This document shows positions 41,924 through 47,048 of a DNA stretch of 47,048 nucleotides, in pieces. A model generated the notes under the pieces. It saw nothing but the letters and a program-made list of their open reading frames with translations. It ran no database searches and had not been told where the DNA came from. The first letter of the stretch is position 1. Each line of letters opens with the position of its first letter. This DNA comes from Xanthobacteraceae bacterium (GTDB lineage Bacteria; Pseudomonadota; Alphaproteobacteria; Rhizobiales; Xanthobacteraceae), in assembly GCA_030041005.1 (NCBI GenBank), contig JASHOR010000059.1:1-47048 (forward strand), read 5' to 3'. Made by a program: the position numbers and the translations under genes.

Positions 41924-43053
41924 CGGCCGCGCCGCGGTCGCGACGGCCGCGGTCCGCTGGCGCGATCGGGCGCGCCGCGCGGACGCCTGCCGTGCCTGCG
42001 GTCCTTGACCCTTGTTGCTTCCGCGGTCTCGAGCGGCGGCGGGCGGCCGGCCCGCTCCACCGCGACGGAGCGTCCCTTGCGGTCGGTCAGAACGCCGGCC
42101 CGCACCTCCGGGCCTGGCGCCGACGCCCGCTTGATCTCGTCTCGTCTTGAGCCGTGAAATTTTCGCCGCAGCGGTCTTGCGTGTTGCTCGCTCGGCGCGC
42201 GCCAGGAATGGCTTGGCTTCGCCCCCTGTTTGTTGTCGGCCGCGCCGTCCCGCTTCGCCGGCGCCGAGGAAGCCGCGACCGGCCCCGAAAAGTCGGCGCC
42301 CGACAAGCTGACCAGACGCGGGCCGAGCTGCTCGCGCAGCGTCCGCGTGCGTACCTCCTCGATCGCTTCTTCCGCCAATTCGCCGAGCTGGAACGGACCG
42401 AACGACACGCGAATGAGACGGGTCACCGTGAGGCCGAGATGTGCAAGCACGTTCCGCACTTCGCGGTTCTTGCCCTCGCGGATGGCGAAGGTCAGCCAAA
42501 CGTTCGATCCCTGCACGCGATCGAGCTGGGCGTCGACGGCGCCATAATGAATGCCATCGATGGTAATGCCGGAGCGCAACTCATCCAGCTCGCGCTGCGT
42601 GACCGAGCCGTGGGCACGCACCCGGTAACGCCGCAGCCAACCGGTTGCCGGCAGTTCGAGCAGGCGGGCGAGCGCGCCGTCATTGGTGAGCAGCAGAAGT
42701 CCTTCGGTGTTGAAGTCGAGGCGGCCGACGCTGATGAGCCGCGGCAGATGTTTCGGCAGCCGCGCAAAGATCGTCGGCCGACCCTGCGGGTCGGCATGCG
42801 TGGTCAAGAGGCCGCGCGGCTTATGGTAGAGGAACAGCCTGGTGCGCTGGCGTTCCGGCAGCGCCTCGCCGTCCACCGTAATGCGGTCGTGAGCGGTGAC
42901 GTCGAGCGCGGCAGAGGCGATCGGCTCGCCGTTGACGGCAACGCGGCCGGCGGCGATCCAGGCTTCAGCCTCGCGGCGCGAGCCGAGCCCCGAGCGCGCG
43001 ATCGCTTTGGCGACGCGTTCCGCATCTTTCTGCGCTGGGGTTCGCTCGTTCAT
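41920..43053 (-). CDS. rluB: 23S rRNA pseudouridine synthase RluB-type, with long basic tail
   Basis: 377 residues from ATG 43053 (MNERTPAQKDAERVAKAIAR). An S4 RNA-binding domain (about 14-75; SRREAEAWIAAGRVAVNGEP) precedes the synthase domain with KPRGLLTTHADPQGRPT and the catalytic Asp in VGRLDFNTEGLLLLTNDG; KNREVRNVLAHLGL follows. After about residue 245 comes a disordered Arg/Pro/Ala tail of about 130 residues ending RPSRPRRGR, likely for RNA binding. Expected to modify U2605 or an equivalent site of 23S rRNA. Divergent from tadA (48 bp apart). Confidence 0.93.
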   Translation of the reverse strand: MNERTPAQKDAERVAKAIARSGLGSRREAEAWIAAGRVAVNGEPIASAALDVTAHDRITVDGEALPERQRTRLFLYHKPRGLLTTHADPQGRPTIFARLPKHLPRLISVGRLDFNTEGLLLLTNDGALARLLELPATGWLRRYRVRAHGSVTQRELDELRSGITIDGIHYGAVDAQLDRVQGSNVWLTFAIREGKNREVRNVLAHLGLTVTRLIRVSFGPFQLGELAEEAIEEVRTRTLREQLGPRLVSLSGADFSGPVAASSAPAKRDGAADNKQGAKPSHSWRAPSEQHARPLRRKFHGSRRDEIKRASAPGPEVRAGVLTDRKGRSVAVERAGRPPPLETAEATRVKDRRHGRRPRGAPDRASGPRPSRPRRGR

Positions 43054-43101
43054 AATGTGCACGCCGGCGAGGCTCAATAGCAGACAGGGTGGCAACCGGC
43101 C

Positions 43102-43554
43102 ATGGCATCCTTGATGGCATCGTTCATGGATATAGCGATGGAAGAGGCGCGCGCCGCCGGCAAACGGGGCGAGGTGCCGATCGGCTGCGTCATCGTCCGC
43201 GCCGGCGTGGTCGTGGCTCGCGCGGGCAATCGCACGATAGCCGATCGCGATCCGACCGCCCATGCCGAGATCGTTGCCATCCGCAACGCGGCGGCGGCGC
43301 TCGGCTCCGAGCGGCTCGAAGATTGCGATCTGCATGTCACCATCGAGCCTTGCGTCATGTGCGCCGGGGCGCTCTCCTTCGCGCGTATCCGACGTCTCTA
43401 TTACGGCGCCGCCGACGCCAAGGGCGGCGCGGTGGACAGCGGCGTGAAATTCTTCGCCTCGCCGACCTGCCACCATCGGCCGGAAGTCTATGGCGGCATG
43501 GCCGAGGCCGAGGCGTCCTTGCTGTTGAAGGAATTTTTCAGGGAGCGGCGCTAA
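43102..43554 (+). CDS. tadA: tRNA adenosine-34 deaminase TadA
   Basis: 150 residues. Zinc site complete: His and catalytic Glu in PTAHAEIVAIRNA, and the two cysteines in IEPCVMCAGALSFARI. It converts A34 to inosine in tRNA-Arg. ATG 43102 is used; in-frame ATGs at 43114 and 43126 are possible starts. Its last 17 bp overlap the convergent patatin gene. Confidence 0.95.
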   Translation: MASLMASFMDIAMEEARAAGKRGEVPIGCVIVRAGVVVARAGNRTIADRDPTAHAEIVAIRNAAAALGSERLEDCDLHVTIEPCVMCAGALSFARIRRLYYGAADAKGGAVDSGVKFFASPTCHHRPEVYGGMAEAEASLLLKEFFRERR

Positions 43555-44368
43555 GAAGTTTGCCGAGCTTGTCTTTCACCTCGGCCTTGATTGCGTCCGC
43601 CACGCGCAGGATTGCGCTTGCCTGGTAGAAATCGAGCGTGCGGAAGATCGTGACGTTCGGTCGGAGCAGAAGGTCGGGCGCCGCGCGATGCAGCTTGGCC
43701 GCCACGATCGTGCTCCCCATGACCAGCATGGTCATCGAAATGCATTCCCAGGTGCTCGGCATGTCGGCGCGATCGCCCTCGGGCACGCCGAACACGTCGA
43801 CGGCCACTGTGACATCCGCCATTCCTTCGAGCCGGTCGAACGGCAGCGGATTGGTCGTGCCGCCGTCGATCAGCAGGCGGCTGCCGAGACTGACCGGACG
43901 GAATATGCCGGGGATCGCCATCGAGGCGGCAAGCGCCGGACGCAATGGACCGGACGACAGCGGCACTTCCTGGCGACGATGCAGATCGGTGGCGACGACG
44001 AGGAGCGGAATTGCCAGCGCCGAAAATTCGGTCGGCACCTCTTCGGGCAGAAACTCCGCGCAGAATTTCTCGGCGTCGAGCTGCGTCGCCTGGCTCAAAG
44101 CGCCGGCGAAGAAATCCGCAAGCGTGCCCGCGCGCGCCTTCATGAGCCGGCGCCGGACCTCGCCATGGCTGTGCAACAGCGCGAGCAGGTAATGGCGGAT
44201 GTCGCGACCGCGCATTCCCGCCGCGTAGGCCGCGCCAATGAGCGCGCCGATCGAGGTGCCGGCGATCGCCGCAGGCTTCACGCCCATGTCGTCAAGCGCC
44301 TCGATCACGTCGATGTGCGCGAGCCCGCGCGCGCCGCCGGCGCCAAGCGCGAGTGCGAAGGTTTTCAT
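43538..44368 (-). CDS. Patatin-like phospholipase family protein
   Basis: 276 residues from ATG 44368, overlapping the phosphotransferase stop by 4 bp. The patatin dyad is present: oxyanion loop LGAGGARGLAH, nucleophile Ser39 in GTSIGALIG, and Asp168 in LLIDGGTTNPLPFD. It would hydrolyse acyl esters of phospholipids or other lipids. No signal peptide, so cytoplasmic or membrane-surface, like the RssA group. Translational coupling to the upstream phosphotransferase suggests a shared pathway. Confidence 0.92.
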   Translation of the reverse strand: MKTFALALGAGGARGLAHIDVIEALDDMGVKPAAIAGTSIGALIGAAYAAGMRGRDIRHYLLALLHSHGEVRRRLMKARAGTLADFFAGALSQATQLDAEKFCAEFLPEEVPTEFSALAIPLLVVATDLHRRQEVPLSSGPLRPALAASMAIPGIFRPVSLGSRLLIDGGTTNPLPFDRLEGMADVTVAVDVFGVPEGDRADMPSTWECISMTMLVMGSTIVAAKLHRAAPDLLLRPNVTIFRTLDFYQASAILRVADAIKAEVKDKLGKLLSAAP

Positions 44369-45441
44369 GCGCCGGCCGCCGCTGCGAATTGCCACGCCCG
44401 GGCGGCGAGCGGCTGTACCATCTCGGCCTTGGCGGCAGCAAACGCGCTGGTGGCGGTGCCGTCGCGCACGCGCCCGACGATGCCCTGAAATATCGCGGCG
44501 AGGCGGAAGAAGTTGTAGGCAAAGTAGACCGGCAGATACGGCCGCGGGTCCAGCCCGGTGCGGCGGATATAGGCCCCCACGTAATCCGCGAGCGCCGGGA
44601 TGCCGAGCGCAGCGAGGTCTTGGCCGACGAGCGAACCCGTGCCCGCATCCGATGGCGGCATGTGCCATTGCATCAGATGATAGGAGAAATCGGCGAGCGG
44701 ATCGCCGAGCGTGGACAGCTCCCAATCCAGCACAGCGGCGATTTCCGGCGCGTCCGGCCTGAGAATGATGTTGTCGAGCCGATAATCGCCATGCACCAGG
44801 CGGGCGGGCTGCGGCGGCGGCAAGTGGGCCGGCAGCCACGCGATCAGCCGCTCCATCTCCTCGATCTGTTCGGTTTGCGAGGCGCGGTACTGTTTCGACC
44901 AGCGTTCGACCTGCCGGGCGACGTAATTCTCGCCGCGGCCGTAATCGGAAAGTCCGATCGCCGCCGGATCGAGCGCGTGCAGCGTTGCCAGCACCGCGTT
45001 CATGGCATCGTAGACTGCGGACCGCTCCGCGGGATCGGCGCCGGGCATTTGCGGCTCCCAGAACACCCGGCCCTCGACATACGCCATCAGGAAGAAGGCG
45101 GTGCCGACGATGGTTTCGTCGGCGCAATAGAGCACCGGCTCGGCGACCGGGAAGCGCTGCGCATGCAGTGCCCGCATCACCCGATACTCGCGGTCAACGG
45201 CGTGCGCGGACGGCAACAATTTGCCGGGCGGCTTGCGTCGCAACACGTAGCGGCGCATCGGCGTTTCAACAAAATATGTCGGATTGGATTGGCCGCCTCT
45301 GAACTGGCTGACCACGATCGGTCCGGCAAATCCCGGCACCTGCGCCCGCAGGTAGTTTTCCAGCCGCCCGGTATCGAATTGCAAATGCTCGGCGACGTCT
45401 TTGGTGCCGGAAAATGCGGATTGGCGGTCGATGCCGGTCAT
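44365..45441 (-). CDS. Aminoglycoside phosphotransferase-fold kinase (ACAD10/11-like)
   Basis: 358 residues from ATG 45441; an ATG at 45492 would add 17. The kinase fold is clear: QFRGGQSNPTYFVET near the N-terminus, YVLRRKPPGKLLPSAHAVDRE, catalytic loop RLVHGDYRLDNIIL, and metal-binding VLDWELSTLGDPLADFSYHL. This subgroup resembles the kinase part of ACAD10/11, which phosphorylates 4-hydroxy-acyl-CoA in fatty acid catabolism; the same role is possible but not shown. The patatin gene overlaps its stop, which fits a lipid link. purD lies 67 bp upstream on the same strand. Confidence 0.88.
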   Translation of the reverse strand: MTGIDRQSAFSGTKDVAEHLQFDTGRLENYLRAQVPGFAGPIVVSQFRGGQSNPTYFVETPMRRYVLRRKPPGKLLPSAHAVDREYRVMRALHAQRFPVAEPVLYCADETIVGTAFFLMAYVEGRVFWEPQMPGADPAERSAVYDAMNAVLATLHALDPAAIGLSDYGRGENYVARQVERWSKQYRASQTEQIEEMERLIAWLPAHLPPPQPARLVHGDYRLDNIILRPDAPEIAAVLDWELSTLGDPLADFSYHLMQWHMPPSDAGTGSLVGQDLAALGIPALADYVGAYIRRTGLDPRPYLPVYFAYNFFRLAAIFQGIVGRVRDGTATSAFAAAKAEMVQPLAARAWQFAAAAGA

Positions 45442-45508
45442 CGGTTCGCTGCCTCGCTGGCCGGGACGATCCGGGCCGGGCAAGCCGTTCATATATGGTC
45501 GTTCGCGG

Positions 45509-46798
45509 TCACTTTGCCGGCAACCGGCGTTCCCGCTCGATCGCCCGCCAGCCGATATCGCGGCGGCAGAAGCCCTCGGGCCAGCGAATGCGCGCGATCG
45601 CCTCGTAAGCGCGCGCCTGCGCTTGCTCAACGGTGCTGCCGAGCGCGCAGACGTCGAGCACACGCCCGCCGTCGGCGAGAATTTTTCCCGCTTCGGCCCT
45701 GGTGCCGGCGTGAAAAATCTCCACGCCCTCTACGCTGGCCGCCTGGTCGAGGCCCTCGATGACCGAGCCCTTGGCGTAGGCGCCCGGATAGCCTTTGGTT
45801 GCCAGCACCACCGTCAGCGCGGCTTCGGGATACCAACGCAGGTCGAAGGATTTCAATTGCCCGTCGCGGCTTGCAAACAGCGCCGGCACCAGATCCGACA
45901 TCAGGCGCAGCATCAGCACCTGACATTCGGGGTCGCCGAAGCGCACATTGTACTCGATCAGCTTCGGCCCTTCGGCCGTGATCATCAGGCCGGCGTAAAG
46001 CACGCCCTTATACGGCGCGCCCATCGCCTTCATCGCCCGCAACGTCGGCTCGATAATCTCGGCGGAGACGCGGGCGCTCATCGCCTCGTCGATGACGGGC
46101 GCCGGCGAATAGGCGCCCATGCCGCCGGTATTCGGTCCTTGATCGCCGTCGAATGCGCGTTTGTGGTCCTGGGCGGTCGACAGCGCGATGGCGGTGTCGC
46201 CGTCGCACAGGGCGAAGAACGAGGCTTCTTCGCCTTGCAGAAGTTCTTCGATGACGATTTCGGTGCCGGCTCCGCCCAGCCCTCCGCCGAACATCATGTC
46301 AATTGCCGCCTCGGCTTCGGCCATGCTTTGCGCCACGACCACGCCCTTGCCGGCGGCAAGACCGTCGGCCTTGACCACGATCGGCGCGCCGCGCGCGCGC
46401 GCATACGCCTTCGCCGGACCGGCCGCCCGGAAGCGTTCGTAGGCCGCGGTCGGGATGTTGTTGACGCGGCAGAGATCCTTGGCGAACCCCTTGGAGCCTT
46501 CGAGCTGCGCCGCCACGCGCGTGGGGCCGAACGCCTTTATGCCGGCGGCTTCAAGATCGTCGACGAGGCCGGCGCAAAGCGGTCCTTCCGGCCCGATCAC
46601 GACGAGATCGATATGGTTGGCCTTGCAATAGGCGGCGACCGCGGCATGGCTGGCGATATCGAGCCCGATGCACTCTGCCTCGCGCGCGATGCCGGCATTG
46701 CCGGGCGCGCAGACGAGGTGGTCGACGAGCGGGCTTGCCGCGATCTTCCAGGCCAGCGCATGCTCGCGTCCGCCCGAGCCCAAGAGGAGAATGTTCAC
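45509..46798 (-). CDS. purD: Phosphoribosylamine--glycine ligase
   Basis: 429 residues from GTG 46798 ([19 protein letters not shown]). ATP-grasp enzyme: [45 protein letters not shown], the substrate segment [18 protein letters not shown], and [13 protein letters not shown] for metal. It makes GAR in the second step of purine synthesis. An in-frame extension to 46936 has no homology. Divergent from xseA. Confidence 0.96.
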   Translation of the reverse strand: MNILLLGSGGREHALAWKIAASPLVDHLVCAPGNAGIAREAECIGLDIASHAAVAAYCKANHIDLVVIGPEGPLCAGLVDDLEAAGIKAFGPTRVAAQLEGSKGFAKDLCRVNNIPTAAYERFRAAGPAKAYARARGAPIVVKADGLAAGKGVVVAQSMAEAEAAIDMMFGGGLGGAGTEIVIEELLQGEEASFFALCDGDTAIALSTAQDHKRAFDGDQGPNTGGMGAYSPAPVIDEAMSARVSAEIIEPTLRAMKAMGAPYKGVLYAGLMITAEGPKLIEYNVRFGDPECQVLMLRLMSDLVPALFASRDGQLKSFDLRWYPEAALTVVLATKGYPGAYAKGSVIEGLDQAASVEGVEIFHAGTRAEAGKILADGGRVLDVCALGSTVEQAQARAYEAIARIRWPEGFCRRDIGWRAIERERRLPAK

Positions 46799-46971
46799 CG
46801 CACGACGCCCATCCGGCTGTGGACACCTCGTCTCCGTAGCACGGCGCCGCCGCCGCGCAACACCGCCCGTTGGCCCCAAGAGTCCCTGATGAGGCCCTCT
46901 GATGAGGCCTTGACCCGCGACGGCGATGCGGCGCATGAGCGGCGGCGCAAAGAACGATCTTTGGCCTGCAA

Positions 46972-47048
46972 ATGAACGAGCCGCGCCTCAATCTGCCGGA
47001 ACTGACCGTCTCCGAGCTGTCGGCGGCGCTCAAGCGCACGATCGAGGA
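46972..47048 (+). CDS. xseA: Exodeoxyribonuclease VII large subunit, 5' end only
   Basis: Twenty-five codons to the window edge, starting [20 protein letters not shown] then KRTIE. This is the conserved N-terminus of XseA (PEFTVSELSxALKRTVE), leading into the OB-fold. The divergent purD-xseA order is common in alphaproteobacteria. The rest lies outside the window. Confidence 0.85.
   Translation, partial: MNEPRLNLPELTVSELSAALKRTIE

Overview
The window is high-GC DNA from an alphaproteobacterium. The gene set (IalB-family protein, DmeR/DmeF metal efflux, DUF883 plus holin-like pair, Omp25/31-type barrels, lspA-ileS, and mutL, rsmD, rluB, tadA, purD and xseA close together) points to Hyphomicrobiales, near Bradyrhizobium, Rhodopseudomonas or Xanthobacteraceae. 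This is inferred from gene content, not from a search. No rRNA, tRNA, CRISPR array, transposase or phage structural gene was recognised.

Layout. 1-2970 (+): CuA subunit II (partial), heme-copper subunit I, SCO protein and a small membrane protein. This order resembles the norS-norY-senC-orf1 cluster of sNOR-type nitric oxide reductases, and subunit I has Asn where B-family oxidases carry the cross-linked Tyr. 2949-5684 (-): a cytochrome c without signal peptide next to an orphan LivJ/LivH pair. 6013-11937 (+): a TonB-dependent receptor fused to two small outer-membrane barrels, then a JmjC/cupin oxygenase and a nucleotidyltransferase. 11885-14784 (-): DmeF/DmeR with its operator, then a PCuAC copper chaperone and a small exported protein. 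15001-18217: small proteins, a winged-helix-type regulator, and an omega-aminotransferase bracketed by clusters of palindromic repeats. 18237-23173 (-): arfB, an exported hypothetical protein, lspA and ileS. 23308-25543 (+): AI-2E-family protein, DUF883 protein and holin-like protein, with 14-bp tandem repeats on both sides of the DUF883 gene. 25601-27752 (-): SET-domain protein and FAD oxidoreductase. 27862-31869: a divergent pair made of a REC-adenylate cyclase and a SulP-STAS transporter with a C-terminal cNMP-binding domain. 31862-34176: an ialB-family gene between a truncated copy of the ribF 3' end and intact ribF. 34446-47048: cheY, HAD hydrolase, degenerate EAL protein, GT39 glycosyltransferase, mutL, rsmD, rluB, tadA, patatin, phosphotransferase, purD and the start of xseA.

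The most interesting points are: (1) the probable sNOR-like cluster; (2) a single polypeptide predicted to hold three outer-membrane barrels, in an apparent operon with a JmjC oxygenase and a nucleotidyltransferase; (3) a cyclase next to a transporter that carries a cyclic-nucleotide sensor; (4) eight tandem 14-bp Shine-Dalgarno-ATG units ahead of a DUF883 gene; (5) a palindrome superfamily whose members differ in sequence but share the same 2-3-nt one-arm asymmetry. All calls come from reading the sequence; no database search was run.
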